Positions 24,869-37,166 of a stretch of DNA of 64,000 nt are shown here, piece after piece (the stretch's first letter is position 1; every line of letters begins with the position of its first letter). Location: positions 310,001-374,000 of the forward strand of contig NW_025954976.1 in assembly GCF_022376445.1 (NCBI RefSeq). The letters are read 5' to 3'. This DNA comes from Fomitopsis serialis. Taxonomy: Eukaryota; Basidiomycota; Agaricomycetes; Polyporales; Fomitopsidaceae. Both the position numbers and the translations under genes were made by a program. The notes under the pieces were generated by a model, which made no database searches, was not told the DNA's origin, and saw only the letters and a list, made by a program, of their open reading frames with translations.

Positions 24869-25051
24869 TCCATTGGTGTCTCGGTCGTCGTGGACGAGAG
24901 CAAAAGAGTTGTGTCAAGTCGAATTTGAAGTCGCTCATCAAAAGGACGGAGGTGCCGCGGGAGGAGGGAACGGTGTCCGGAGTCCGTGACGCGCCTGCCC
25001 AATTTCTCGTAGCGCGCGACCGCGTCCGCTGCACTCATCCCGACTGGCAGC

Positions 25052-26206
25052 ATGCACCGACTCTGGGCCCTCGCCCAGCGGCCCCGTCTCCCATGTAGAA
25101 CACTGCACTCGACCACTGTTAAAAGCGCTGCTCCTGCGGCGGAGGCTAGCTCGTCGACGGCTGCGGCAAAGTGGACGCCGACGTCTGTGCGTACAGGTGT
25201 AATTGCTCGCAAACGAGGCATGCTGGTGATGTGGGATGACCATGGCGCTCGGTTCCCAGTGACGGTTCTCCAGGTCAGTGGTTATTGTTCTTGTACCCGA
25301 ATATCTCCTTGAGATCCCTGAATTGTAGCTCGATAACTGCCAAGTCACGGCGAACGTCGAGACCGTCCGGAAAGACGACTCGGAGTACCATGCGGTCCAG
25401 GTTGCAGCGTCCGACAGGCGAGAAAAGACCACGACAAGGCAAATGCTCGGACACTTCAAAAATGCTGGCGTGCCTCCAAGTACATCGTGAAGGAGTTCCC
25501 AGTTACTCCAGATGCACACGTCCCCGTCGGTACGGTCACCCCCGTATGCCAGCATATGTCTGTAACTCAGTGTTTCTGCAGGGACAACTCTCTCAGCTAT
25601 CCATTTTGTGCCTGGGCAGCTTGTCGATGTGGTTGCCAATTCGTACGTAGTCACGGCATGCGCTGAACATTCCGTCTAAGATTTGACGGCCTTCAGGATT
25701 GGCAAGGGTTTCCAGGGCACAATGAAGCGGTGGAACTTCAAGGGCTTCGGGCTAGTCATGGTGTGTCCGCCTCGCATCGTGCAGCAGGTGCCATCGGTGC
25801 CCACCAGGTATGTTTCAACATCTGTTCACGATGAGTCATCTTGACCATAGACTGTCTCCTAGGACCCGGCCGTGTTGGCCTGGCAAGAAGATGGCTGGCC
25901 ATATGGGAAACAAGCGAAAGACCACTCAAACCTTGCCGTTGTACGCGTCGACAGCGAGCTGGACCTCATCTTCGTGCGCGGTTGTGTGCCGGGCGTCGAC
26001 GATGCGCACGTCATGGTGCGAGACGCCAAGAAGAAGATGGTGCAGACAGCACAACATGAGTACGCGAAGGGGAACATGGAGAAGATCTTGCCAAGGGTAT
26101 TGAGAGTCTGCCCTTCCCCGCAGGAACGAAGGAGTTGGCTGCGCAGCTTCCCCCGGTTATCGAAGCACCGACACTTCGTCGGAGTCCGTTTGTCCCTCAG
26201 TCATAG
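25052..26206 (+). CDS. MRPL9: mitochondrial large-subunit ribosomal protein uL3m
   Basis: A mitochondrial presequence (MHRLWALAQRPRLPCRTLHS) precedes TGVIARKRGMLVMWDDHGARFPVTVLQ. Later exons carry LDNCQVTANVETVRKDD and the uL3 signature GKGFQGTMKRWNFKGLRASH with HRAAGAIGAHQ. The next exon should read DPGRVWPGKKMAGHMG, but the sequence has three single-base losses: GGG to GG near 25869, TTT to TT near 25875, and AAAA to AAA near 25930. Together they restore the frame and leave a stretch of about 20 non-homologous residues. The reading then returns to LAVVRVDSELDLIFVRGCVPG and ends at TAG 26204-26206. uL3m lies near the peptidyl-transferase centre of the mitoribosome, so this loop should be conserved. 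The pattern is most simply homopolymer compression. The gene is probably intact in the organism. Confidence 0.93.
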
Positions 26207-26459
26207 TCCTCACACTAGTCTTTCATAATATCATCTTCGGACCTTGCTGTACTTGTCGTTTCCCGTCGGGTCCTCGCGTCCAGTGGGCACCTTCCCAACA
26301 ATGAAAGGCTCAGGTCGTTGGACTCAGGGCAGAATGATCCAGCTCACCTAAAAGGGCAGTCGTAGATCGTCATGCATATGCAGCACCTCCGCTCCGACGC
26401 GCCACCTCCCAACCTGCTGCTTGCCAGCCCTGGGGAGAACGAGCACAGTCTCTCCTGCC

Positions 26460-27976
26460 ATGTCTGAAGACCGCTTGACTGTGCTCATTGCGTCGTACAA
26501 CACCAACCTCCAAGCCGACCGTGGGCTTCCGCAAGACTTGGTGGACTGGCTTTCACCCACTCTCGATGCATCCGCGCTCCGCATCGAGGAGGTAGAGCAT
26601 CCGAACCGTGCACCGGACATAGTTGCAGTCGGCTTCCAAGAACTGCTGCCTCTCCACTATGGATGTAAGTCATGAGTACGGCTGTTCTTGCTCAACCGTG
26701 TCTGACCGCCCCGGATCAGTTGCGGGACTGTCCAAGTCCGTCATCGAGAACAGAAACGCGCTCATCCTCTCCCAGATCGAGGCGCACGCCCCGAACAAAG
26801 AGAAGTACTCCCTCATCGCGAAGGTCGTCAACGTCGGCGTTGCGCTGCTCGTCTACGGCCGCGACGATGGGGTCGCGCGGCGCGTGTGCGACGTGCAGAC
26901 GCAGTGGACGGGATGCGGACCCGCGTACTTGGGGAACAAGGGCGGCGTGGGCGTGCGGTTCCGCGTGGCGGGGAAGGATGGTGGTGTAGGCGAGGTATAT
27001 ACGTACGTTACCTATCTTATTCCTCGTGTACATACTGCCATGGTTTTGGAATGGGTCCAACAGGTTTGCGTGCGCGCATCTCACTGCGCATGGATACAAC
27101 CTCCCGAAGCGCATACACGACTACCACTACATCGTTAGCACCCTCCTCTTCCCGCCACTGCCCTCGTCCGACTCTGAGGGACCTGCGACGATATATGACA
27201 CCTCGCACCTATTCTTCTTCGGCGACCTCAATTTCCGCCTCGCCATCCCGCCGTCACATCCACTAGCCGTCTTGTCTCACGAAGAGCTCACGCGGAAACT
27301 GGTCACAGAAGCAGACCGGGAGGCCCTAAAGGACTGCGACGAGCTCCGGATCGAGCGCGACGAACGCGGTAGCTGTTTTGTCGGCCTCCGGGAGGGTGAG
27401 TTCTGGAAGTTCAAGTGCAGCTACAAGTACAAGCTCGGGGAGGTGAATACCTATGAGTACGTCCATGCGTCCATTCCACCAGCTGTAATCCACCCTGATA
27501 TGGTACTCTACCTGCACAGCCGTAAGCGTGCACCAGCATGGACCGACAGGGTCATGTACACCTCCTACACCGACTCGCCCGACCGTCCACGAGAATCCAC
27601 CATCCAGAACTTGCTGTACACGAGCATACCCTCCTATACCACTTCAGACCATGTACGCCCTTTTCCCATCCCCTTCCCAGCCGCGCTGACAACACCCTAG
27701 AAACCCATCGTGTCGCTCCTACTGCTACCTCCAGCCAGCTCCACATCAACAACCCGACCACCGACCCTCCGTCTGCCACCATCCTTCAATCCCAGCCCCG
27801 ATCCCTACGCGACGCTCAAGCGATACACCGGACACGTCCTCGGACGCATCCTCGGCTACCTCTGGTGCCTCCTCACCCTCATCGGCGCAGGCTCGACCGT
27901 CCTCGGTGTCGGGAACTTCATCCTCGGCCTCAGCGCATGGGGCTGGTGGCGGACCAGAGGGCCTGTCCTGCCATAA
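26460..27976 (+). CDS. inositol polyphosphate 5-phosphatase (IPPc domain) with a C-terminal membrane segment
   Basis: It removes the 5-phosphate of phosphoinositides or inositol phosphates. ATG 26460 starts MSEDRLTVLIASYNTNLQ. Motifs follow: DIVAVGFQELLPLHYG, then NKGGVGVRF, AHLTAHGYNLPKRIHDY, the metal/catalytic FFGDLNFRL, FKCSYKYKLGEVNTYD and RKRAPAWTDRVMY (Thr where many family members have Cys), then TSDH. The join between NTY and RKRAPAW uses a strong GTACGT donor and removes a stretch that is open by chance. The C-terminus has a hydrophobic segment (GYLWCLLTLIGAGSTVLG, then FILGLSAWGWW), so it is likely tail-anchored in an endomembrane. It lies 250 bases downstream of uL3m on the same strand and convergent with the first MFS gene. 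Exact lipid substrate cannot be told from sequence. Confidence 0.92.
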
Positions 27977-28270
27977 CCATACGTCTCAGAACTCATGTCA
28001 CAGACGGACGGTTGTGGACCATGGGGCGCGACTTGGCGCGACTTGGGCGCGACGGGGGCTATATATGTCTATCTATTCACTGTATCACTCGACGATTCGT
28101 CGAACGTCGAGATGTTGTGCGGATCGTGTAACTGAAACGATGGTACATACAGTACGTTACAAGGCCTCTACTGGTAACACTAAATGCTATGGGTACAAGT
28201 ACACGGGGAAGGCAGCGGCCAGGAAACTGATATCGACGCGCGCCAAGAAAGGAGAGGAGCCGGCAAGTAT

Positions 28271-30897
28271 TCAGGCTTGGACAACGTCGGCGGGCTTCAC
28301 ATCCGCCTTAAAGTTGCGTCCCCTGCCCTCATCGTCCGCCTCCTCAATCACAATGAGAGGCGGCTGCGTATCCACAAGCGTGTCCTCACGCTCCAGATGG
28401 CCACGCTCGGGCACAGAGGTACCACCCGCACTAGCAGGCACCTCGACGTCCGCCGCGGCAGCCTTCGGCAAGCGGATGAACGCAAGCAAGATGAATGCCA
28501 GAGTGAGCGAGCCGATCGAGAGTGCAAAGACCGCCTGCGGGAAGGTCTTGACCGTATGCATGAACGTCACGCCATACAAAAACGGGCCAACAACCTGCGA
28601 GCTAAAAGGCCACACGCCCATCAGCCTCTCCCGGCTCCAAGACAGAACAAAATCGCGAAACCACGCACCATACGATCTGCACCACGCTCAGCGCGCCAAA
28701 CAGCTTCCCGAGCTCCTTCCCCCCGTTCCTGATATACAGCGTCGTCGCGACGCTGCTCACCGACGGCCCGAACCCCGAACCGAGCGCACCAAACACGCTC
28801 CACGCCGTGAAGAGCACGCCAGTGTGCGCGAGCGCCATCAGTACGTGTGCGATGATCTCGAGCGCGATCGAGCACCGCGCGAGGTCGAGGTCGAATGTGG
28901 ACGAGTGCGCATGGTGTCGCTTGGGCGCAGTGGCGTTGGTGCGGGCGGCGGAGGGGCGGATGGGTCGAGAGGCTCGGAGGGCTCGGTGGGGAGTTGGATG
29001 GGTGGAGTCTTGGGTTGGAATAATTTAATAATAACTGGGAGTGGTAGATAAGGTGAGCGAAGACCGGCGGTAGAACGATGCGGCACGTACTAGGTAAGAA
29101 CACGGTGAGATGGAAGGCGCGTGCCGCGCCGACGATGCTGGTCCAATAGCCAACCTATCAGTAGCCAACCGTCAGCCACGTCTCGCAGCGGCAAACCCAA
29201 AAGGCAACCCACATTCTCGGAGTCCCAGCCGAACCTGAGCGACATGTACTGTATCTTGGGAGTGATGCCTCCCTGAAGACGCAACGTAAGACGAGGCATT
29301 CTCGATGGCGACTTCGAAAGTACGCACAATGAGCAGCAGCACAAACCCGTTTGCAAGCGCCAACAAGAACAAGCTCCAATCGCGCTTCGGCTTCTTCAAC
29401 GGGTTCGTCTGCTTACCCTCCCCAACGGCACCGGGCAACAGTAGCGCCAACGGGGCCAAGAACCCAAACGCTTTCTGGAACCACGGCCTCTTCTTTGCTG
29501 CCGCGGCACCAGTCTCGTGGAGCCGGCGGGCCTGTTGAAGCTGGATGGGCGCGAGCGACTCGGGGACGACGAACCAGGTAGACAGCGCGAAGAGGATGTG
29601 CGCCACGGTCGCGACGTAGAAGACGATGAGGACGTTGTGTGTGCGGTTGATGAGGAGCGAGCCGAGGGTCGGCCCAATGGACATGCCCGTGAAGACGAGC
29701 CCAATGAGGAGGGAGAAAGAGCGGGCGCTGAGCGGCGGTGCGCGGGTCAGTGACATCGTCGTGCGTGGAGGTGAACATGAATACGTACCGCTCTGCGGGA
29801 TCTACCGTGTCAGCGATGTATGCATGCACAGCGGCCATGACGGTAGCATAACCTACGCGACATTCTTAGTCACCGACGCTGCTGCGTGGGTAAGGTAGGT
29901 AGGCACTCACTACCCAAGCAGCCGTCGACGAAGGGGCCGAGGAGTAAGAACCACATCCCGCCAGGGAGGAGCCTGGAATACTTTGCCGTCGCGATGAAGG
30001 TCACGTCCGTGATGAGCATTCCGGCGACGGCGAAGCCCATGATCCTCATACGTCCATAGCGATCGGAGATCTGCAGAAGGGCAGTAACAGCGAAGCATCG
30101 ATGCGTCTGTGTGAGGATCGCGCGCATATATGCTGCCTGCTCAACGCACCGAGCTCCAGAAGCCAGTGGTGAGACAGCCGAGGATGCCCATGGTAGTGAG
30201 CATCGTGAGCGAGAGCCGGGACACTGCTTGCTGCACGTCCGGGTCCGCCGCGCACAACTCGTATGGCCTGTCTAAGATCGCACAACACCCGCGTTAGCGG
30301 ACGTGGGTGCTAGCTCCGACGACGGGCTGCTCACTGAATATGTTGACGGCGTTCCCGACCACCTCGAGGGTCTTGTTCGTATACTCCGGCTTGTACGCAT
30401 CACACGCGAGCTCAGTGTAGATCTGGATACGCGGTGCCAGCGTCATAGCCATCGACATCGACGAGAACGGCACGGCGCAAATGAACCTATGTTGCCAGCA
30501 TATGAGCGCGTCCTCTCTGGATGCAGACGAGGAGCACTGACCACCAAGGCGACGGACGCTTCCACCAGGGCAGGCTTTGCCTCCACTCATGGATGGCCGC
30601 CTCAAACGCGCCATCGTCGTCCTCGTCCTCGTCGCCTTCCGCCGGTTCCCCGCCCTCCGCGAGTAGCGTGTCCTCCGCAGCGTGGTGGTGGGGATGGACG
30701 AACTCTTGAAGCAGCTCCGCGGCCTCCTCGCCAATCTGGCCGTCCGGATTGATGAGGACAGCGGGGCCGGTGGGGAGATAGGGCACGGAGACGATGGAGG
30801 GGTTGCGCGAGGTGCGGGGGCGTGACACGGGGCGGCGGGAGTGCGAGCGTGACACGGCGCGCGAGGGCGGACTAGACAGGGCGTGGGGATCAGCCAT
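28271..30897 (-). CDS. MFS transporter, paralogue A
   Basis: This is a multi-exon major facilitator. The long hydrophilic N-terminus (MADPHALSSPPSRAVSRSHS...) ends in WWKRPSPWW and is followed by TM1 with ICAVPFSSMSMAMTLAPRIQ, then YTELACDAYKPE. Later segments include ISDRYGRMRIMGFAVAGM (the MFS loop 2-3 signature), SLLIGLVFTGMSIGPTLGS, FGFLAPLALLLPG, the TM half with MALAHTGVLFTAWSVFGALG and LYIRNGGKELGKLFGALSVV, then GPFLYGVTFMHTV. The tail ends KPADVVQA at 28271. Cargo cannot be predicted; it resembles drug/H+ antiporter-like members. It is clearly paralogous to the gene at 33181-35478: same N-terminal WWxxPSxWW, LACDAYKP and GGKELGKLFGAL blocks. Confidence 0.88.
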
Positions 30898-32092
30898 AGT
30901 GAGCAGCTAGCGTGCCGGGGAATGCGTGCTTCTGGGTGGGAGAGGGGGTGAGGGGAGCGGGTGGGGGAACATGATATACTTATGAGGGGGACCGAGCGAG
31001 CGGGATATCGTCAGCCATGAGATAGGCTGGCCGCGCAGAGGCAGCGTGTGCCACCGAGCCATGATCCAAGCCGTCCGCGTCGAATCTCCTGCCGCCCCTC
31101 CTCCGCAGGCACCGTCCCTCGCCGGCTGCCCCTCTTCCCGCGCGGCCTCTCGTCGAATCAACCGTTGAATCGGGCTACCTCTCGCCGCCTCTCGCACACG
31201 GCTCATACGCTGCGCCCTCCAGCGGGCTCACGCGCGCTGGGAAGGGGCCGCGGACAACAGCGGCGCAGGCCATGGCAATGGCATGGCAGCAACGGAGCGA
31301 TCCATCGAATTCGAAGCTACGCCCACGCCCCTTCCACGCCACATCCAGGCGTCTCGCCCTCCCAAATAACAGGAATACATGTTGAATATTCAAACAGTGT
31401 GCTCGCATCCAGTCGCATCCATATAAACCACTCGCCCGATTTCTCAAACTCGGAGTACAATACCACTTGGCATGTTGCAGGCACACCCACTTATGGTTGG
31501 GCAGCGACTGGCAGGGTTCCCCGCTAGGCGCAACACTCAGATAGCGAGATTGAGCTAGTCACTAACTTAGGCTGAAAGTCTCAGTGAAAGCTGCTGCCTG
31601 AGGCTGCAGGAGTAGCATTTCATTGCTCCCACATGACGTTCGAGGCTTGACGGTGCTGGAGTACTGACGGCGACGCAGCGGCATGGCATTGATAGGTGAA
31701 CGAGAGACCCTGAGAGACGTCCGATAGTAGTTTCAATTGCATTGCATTTGCAGGTAACTTACAGAGTCAATTGGACTTGGTCTGAGAACAGTCAGCCTTA
31801 GCTACCGCTGCGATCGCGTCGTCAAAGCACCCTTAGGTCAGACGCGGACGGACATCACTCACCGAAAACGCTTTCCTGTGTCATGCTGCGTATGTGATCC
31901 TGCTAAGTACATAGGTTACTCGGGGCATCACGACGATGCCCATTGCCAGTAGGAGTACCACTGGAAACCGGCGTTCGACGGTCAATAGCCACGCCGCCGA
32001 GAATGCGTCGAAACATGTTACAATATCCTGACTTCTTCTCTTGATCAACGTACAACACTGCAAAGCTACTTACGACAGCCCGTTCATGCTCA
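30898..32092. other. 1.2-kb intergenic region upstream of MFS A, no gene recognised
   Basis: Open frames here lack motifs and follow base composition. It presumably includes the MFS A promoter and the 3' end of the GMF transcript. Confidence 0.4.
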
Positions 32093-32718
32093 TCACCCAT
32101 GGAGCAGCTTCGCGTCAATCGACTCCTGCGTGAGGCCTTCCGCGCCGTCGCGCACCTCAATCACCTTGCTCACATCAGCCTACACTCCGATGTAATACGC
32201 AATGAGTATCCGTGCACAGTTGACCAGTGGACGATACGCACCGTGTTCTGAAAGTCGATGAACCCGCTCGCGTGCAGCGTCAGCAAGCTCATCTCGCTCG
32301 ATCTCGGCGCCCAGTTGATGAGCACGAGCGGGAACGACTTCCGGCCATCGTCGTGGTTGAGCTCGTGCGAGAGCAGGACGTATCGCGGCGCGTTCTCCGG
32401 GAGCTCTGCCGGCCCAATCGCACCGTCGTCAGTTTCGTGCCACGCGTGTCCGTACTCCATGATGGGGGCACCGGGCGAGAGAAAACGACGTGCCTTCTGC
32501 GAGGTCGTCGATGCTGATGTTGTCAAACTGCTCGACCTCCTCCATGATGAGCTTCTGCTTGTTGATCTTGACGATGAACGCTGCGCTGCCCGCGTTGCGT
32601 CGCGCGAAGCGGAACTTGCGCAGGGACGCCTTGAGCTCTTGCGGGATGTCGACGGTGTGGGACTGTCTCGACCCGTAAGACTCGTCTGTCAGCCACGGGT
32701 GAATGTGAGACTCGCCAT
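32093..32718 (-). CDS. AIM7: glia maturation factor-like protein (ADF/cofilin fold)
   Basis: GMF proteins bind the Arp2/3 complex and debranch actin filaments. The conserved body reads TVDIPQELKASLRKFRFARR, then AAFIVKINKQKLIMEEVEQF, SIDDLAE|ELPENAPRYVLLSHEL, FPLVLINWAPRSSEMSLLT and ASGFIDFQNT|ADVSKVIEVRDG, with the end ESIDAKLLHG (stop 32093-32095). Two introns are evident. One (32406-32493) appears to be GC-AG: exon ...GAAG, then GCACGT. The other opens GTGCGT after FQNT. The start is unclear. ATG 32718 gives MASLTFT, but joining it to SHTVDIPQ needs a very short intron plus a one-base correction, and no ATG exists in the frame of the main exon. Located between two paralogous MFS genes. Confidence 0.88.
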
Positions 32719-33180
32719 GCTTGCTGGAGTGGGCGTGGTGGCTGGTGCGAGGGTCGCGTAGAGGACGAGGCACGGCAGCACTGCTCGATCGAAAGGGCAG
32801 GAGATCGGATCGGGATGCTCTATTGATCGAGATCCGCAGCGAGGAGGAGCGCTCGACGAATCAGGGCGCGAGGATGATGAGCACAGTCACCCGAGTCTTC
32901 GACGCTGTGCCAGTGCGCCTCTGCAAGGCTCCAAGCATATTGGTACTCCTGCGTATCGCAGAAACCTGCACTCTTCTATGCTACTCTGTTGCATCCATAC
33001 AGCGTCTACGAACATCGTGAGCTGCGCTTGGCTGAAGGGGCCCTGATTACGCAGCCTACCGTGACACGCTCGAGCACGCTACCGCCTATCGCACTATCTG
33101 AGTCTCCCAGGCCGTCTACTCTACGTAGTACTACATACCTCATCCACGACCCACAACGTACGTCGAAGACTCTCGGCGTG
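32719..33180. other. divergent promoter region between GMF and MFS B
   Basis: No gene recognised. It separates the start of GMF (-) from that of MFS B (+) and should hold both promoters. Confidence 0.4.
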
Positions 33181-35478
33181 ATGTCGAAGTCAAGGGACTC
33201 ATCAACCTACGCGCACGACGCACGCCTCCAACTGAGGAGTCGCTCGCGTGCGTCCCGCCGCGGCGTGTCGGCCGCTTCCCACCCGTTCCCGCCTGCGCCG
33301 GAGGTTGAGGCCGAGGTGCTCATCCATCCTGAGGACTCAGAAGCGATACTCCCCCATGGACATGATGCACAAGGGTCTTGCATTCAAGAGAGCGGCGAGG
33401 AGAGCGGAGAAGACTCGGACACGATCGGTGAGGCAGAGTCCGCGAAGGTCGAGCTGAAGCCGTGGTGGAGGATACCGTCCGCTTGGTGGTGAGTCCCTTC
33501 AGTACACCGCAGTTCTCCGTCTCTTCAACACGTCTTGCAGGATCCTGTTCGTCACCCCCATCCTCACCATCGCGCGCGCCTCGACCCAAGCCCCCCGCGT
33601 CGAGATCTACATCCAGCTCGCCTGCGATGCGTACAAGCCCGACACATCCGCCGGACGTTCTCTACCCACGATGCTGTCACTGGCGGGAGGCTCTGACAGG
33701 TGGAAGTTCTGCTCGTCCGACCCGGACGTGCAGGCTGCCGTCGCACAATTAGCGACTGCGATGAGCATCGCCATGGGTGTGCTCGGGTGTCTGACGACTG
33801 CTTGGTGGGGTTCCGTACGTCCACGCTGAATGTCTACTCCTTGCACCGCTGAAGCTACTGTGACTAGATGTCCGACCGCCGCGGCCGCACGCGGATCATC
33901 GCCATCGCCATGACCGGCCAGATGATCGACGCGCTCGGGATCCTCGTCGTCTGCACATTCTCGAAGTTCATCCCGGGCGGGTACTGGGCCCTCCTCGTCG
34001 CGCCGACCATAGCGGGCATGCTCGGCGGCGTCAACACTGTCGGCTCCACGCTGAACGCGTACATCGCGGACTGCACGGATCTCAGCACGAGGTGCGCATC
34101 CGAAATGGACCCAAGGGTATTAGCTAACGTGCGTGTGACAGGTCCCGCTACTTCTCCCTCGTCGTCGGTCTTGTGTTCGTTGGGTACAGCATCGGGCCTA
34201 CCCTCGGGTCGCTCATCATCACCTGGACGGGGTCGACCCTCTCCGTCTTCTACTTCTCCACGTTCATACACACGCTGTACGTTCTCGCCGCGCTGTTCGT
34301 CATCCCAGAGTCACTGTCGGCGACGCAGATGGATGAGTTCCGCCGGGCGCACCACGAAGAGAATAAGAGGTTGAGAGAGAAGAGAGCTGAAGGAGGCGTT
34401 GGAGCGTGGGCCGGGAGCGCATTCGGGTTCTTGAGGCCGCTCGCCTTGTTGCTGCCTGTGACGCCGGTGGCCACGCCTGAAGGAAAAAAGCGGAGAAACT
34501 GGAGTCTCCTCTTGCTCGCGGCTGGGTATGGGAGTATGATTTCGCTCAAGGTCAGGCTTCCTGGATTGAGGTCTTTCCCGAACTCCTAAGCTGATATCCG
34601 TTGACTGCAGGGAGATATAACTTATGAGTATCAATATATGTCACTGACATTCGGTTGGACGTCGAAGCAGGTGCGAAATGCTCGGCCGTCGCCTATCGTA
34701 GAGGGTCTGACACGCCGTCCACATAGCTTGGCTACTACACCAGTGCCCTCGGGACCACACGCGCCATCTACCTCATGGCCCTGCTTCCATGTACGTCTCA
34801 CACCTCCCGTACCCTCACTCTCCTAACACACCTGGCACAGTCATCATGGCGCTCCTCCAACGGCTCTCCTCCGGACGGCAACAACCCACCGCGACCATCG
34901 ACCTCGCCGTCGCACGGGGCTCGCTCGTCGTCGAGGCCATCGCCTACGTCTTCATGGCGCTCGCGCCGACCGGCTACCTCTTCACCGTGTACGCCATCGT
35001 CAGCACGCTCGGCATCGGCTTCACGCCCGCGATCAACACCGTCGCGTCTGCGGTGTACTCGCAGCAGGGCGGGAAGGAGCTCGGGAAGCTGTTTGGCGCG
35101 CTGGGTGTCGTGCAGACTGTGTCGTGCGTGCTTGCCTTTGAGCAGTGCATCGTGCGGTGACTGACGAGGGCGGTTGATGGTAGTTCGCAGGTGTTGGGCC
35201 CGTTCATCTTTGGCGTGACGTACATGCGCACGGTCGCGACAGCGCCGAAGGCAATCTTCGTTGTGACGATCGCGGCGCTGGTCCTGTCGTTCATCACACT
35301 TGCGCCTATACGGCTGGAACATCATCCCCAGGACACCTCGGGCGGCGATGTGGAGGGTCAGATGTCGGAGGGCGAGCTTGTACGGGACGCGTCAGTTGAT
35401 GAACGTGCACCGCTCATAGCACCGGAGGGGTCGGAACGTGGTAGAAAGACCGCGAAGACATCGTATACCCAGGCATGA
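33181..35478 (+). CDS. MFS transporter, paralogue B
   Basis: ATG 33181 begins MSKSRDSSTYAHDARL. An acidic cytosolic N-terminus ends KPWWRIPSAWW, and TM1 follows a GTGAGT...CAG intron (ILFVTPILTIARASTQAPR), then YIQLACDAYKPD. Further segments: MSDRRGRTRIIAIAMTGQMI (MFS A-loop), YFSLVVGLVFVGYSIGPTLG, FGFLRPLALLLPVTP, YQYMSLTFGWTSKQ, LGYYTSALGTTRAIYLMALL, RGSLVVEAIAYVFMALAPTG, GGKELGKLFGALGVVQTVS and GPFIFGVTYMRTVAT. The tail ends KTSYTQA at 35478. Seven or more short introns. Cargo is unknown. Same family and exon-block order as the gene at 28271-30897, which is read from the other strand, suggesting an inverted duplication with later divergence. Confidence 0.9.
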
Positions 35479-35618
35479 GGGGTCCAAGTTTGTATTAGGG
35501 GGCATGCGTGGCTGCGATGTATGCTAGATCATTGTACGATTATATGGCATTGTAGTATCTCAACCTCACCCATATTCGAGCTTTCATGGACCAGGGTCGT
35601 AAGACAGACTGAATACCC

Positions 35619-37166
35619 TCAACGCGTGTAGCATCGCATTATCCCTGCCAATACCCAGCAGTTCCCGACGACATACATCAAGCTCCGGATCCACAGGCCA
35701 AAGAAGACGTTCTGCCCTAAGAACTCTAGCTTGTACGCCTCGCTCAACCACAACGCCTGTGTGCCTACCCACACTGCGACATACGCCAGCAACTGTCTGC
35801 GAGACATCCGCAGTCTCGGGATGAGCAGTGGTAGGAAGAGCATGTACCAGAGGAAGTACTACACATAGTCGATGGTCAGTTATCATCTAGACGACGGTTT
35901 CTGAGGGTGACGGACCTGGGAGGTGCAAACTTTGTTGAAGACGACAAAGACGACCGTCTGCACGAACCACGCGAATACAAGGTCATCGCCCCGCCTTCCA
36001 AATAGCAAGCCTGCTCCTAGGGAGAGCACCATCTGCGGGACGAAGCTGGTCAGGGGAGACCGCAGTAGTCGTATCCAGAGCGACATGTCGAGACGGTCGC
36101 CTGCCGTGGTGGATGAGGTATATGTGAGGTAAATGAGGTAAAAGTACGGCGAGAAGTTATGTCGGTGGTCCAGTCGGTGGAGGTGGTAGAGGTAGGACTC
36201 GTAGAGGAACGGATATCCCCAACTAGTATCAAACCATCGTTGAGCTACGCAATCACAGTAGACTCAGACCATGACTCACACGGCATACATCAACGTCCCA
36301 AGGCTTACGAACGTCGCCAGACTCAGCACAGTGAACTTCACGGTCCGCGTGTTGACCACTGTGCCAACCCAACTTCCTCCCCGCGCCTTCACGCCCGCAT
36401 GTCCACCGATCACACCAAGACACGCAACGCCGTAGATGAACGGATAAATCTTCCAGTGTGTGCTTAGGCCAAGGAGCACTGCAGCGGCGTTCCATTTCCC
36501 CTTGAGTGCGCAGTATAGCGTGGAGAGCACAAAGAGCGAGAGTACGGACTCCGACGAACCGCGCGTGGAGATGGTAAAAACGAGGGGGTTGAGCAAGTGC
36601 GAGGCCACTAGCGCGGTTGCATAGCGCTCCGTGGTCCATCCGCCCTGGGTTTTCGCAGCGTCATCGTCCTTCCTTCCCGAGCCATCTTGCCGCTGACCAG
36701 TAGACCTGGATCCGGTCTTGGGGAGAACGACCAATGTCAACAGTTTGTACATTAGCACACCCCCGACGATGTCCGCTGCCGCAAACATATACTTTCCGAA
36801 CGACGGATGGAGCCATTCGTTCGGGGTCAACAGTACAGCAAGGAGCGGGGTGTAACGATAGGTCGCGCGTGTATATGGACTGGACACCAGGACGTCAGAC
36901 GAGTAAGGTCATGGCCCTTTCGAGCAAACTCACTCGCCGACCCGGAGCAGTGTTCCCAAGGGCCCTTGTGCATAGTTCGCCTCAGACGGGTTCAACAAGA
37001 AGCGTGCAGCGTCACTGAAGACGCGATAGTCGACGTCGGTGTACTTGACAACAGAATGTGCGTCGTGCCATTCGCTATACAGAATAAGGACGACTCGCAG
37101 GATGGTTGATATAGCAAGTAAACGGTTGAATGAGGGTACTAGTCGCGCAAGAGATCGCTGCTCCAT
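35619..37166 (-). CDS. GPI14: GPI mannosyltransferase I (PIG-M/Gpi14)
   Basis: This ER membrane enzyme adds the first mannose to the GPI precursor from dolichol-phosphate mannose. ATG 37166 gives MEQRSLARLVPSFNRLLA, then the luminal catalytic loop KYTDVDYRVFSDAARFLL with the DxD motif, SPYTRATYRYTPLLA (family signature), NEWLHPSFGKYMFAAADIV, NPLVFTISTRGSSESVL, LGLSTHWKIYPFIYG and WYPYLYESYLYHLHRLDHRHNFSPYFY. C-terminal membrane segments follow, ending WVLAGIMRCYTR at 35619. Introns are visible near 36920, 36270, 36120-36180 and 35880-35920. It lies 340 bases downstream of SAR1 on the same strand. The PIG-M signatures are unmistakable; no frame break noticed. Confidence 0.93.

Noticed and set aside
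27450..27525. Extra in-frame segment in the 5-phosphatase between VNTY and RKRAPAW
   Set aside because: It is open by chance. A GTACGT donor and CAG acceptor remove it and restore the conserved KLGEVNTYD-RKRAPAW.
27906..29051. 381-codon plus-strand open frame
   Set aside because: It runs from the 5-phosphatase 3' end into antisense of MFS A. The protein is low-complexity Arg/Thr-rich and unrelated to any domain.
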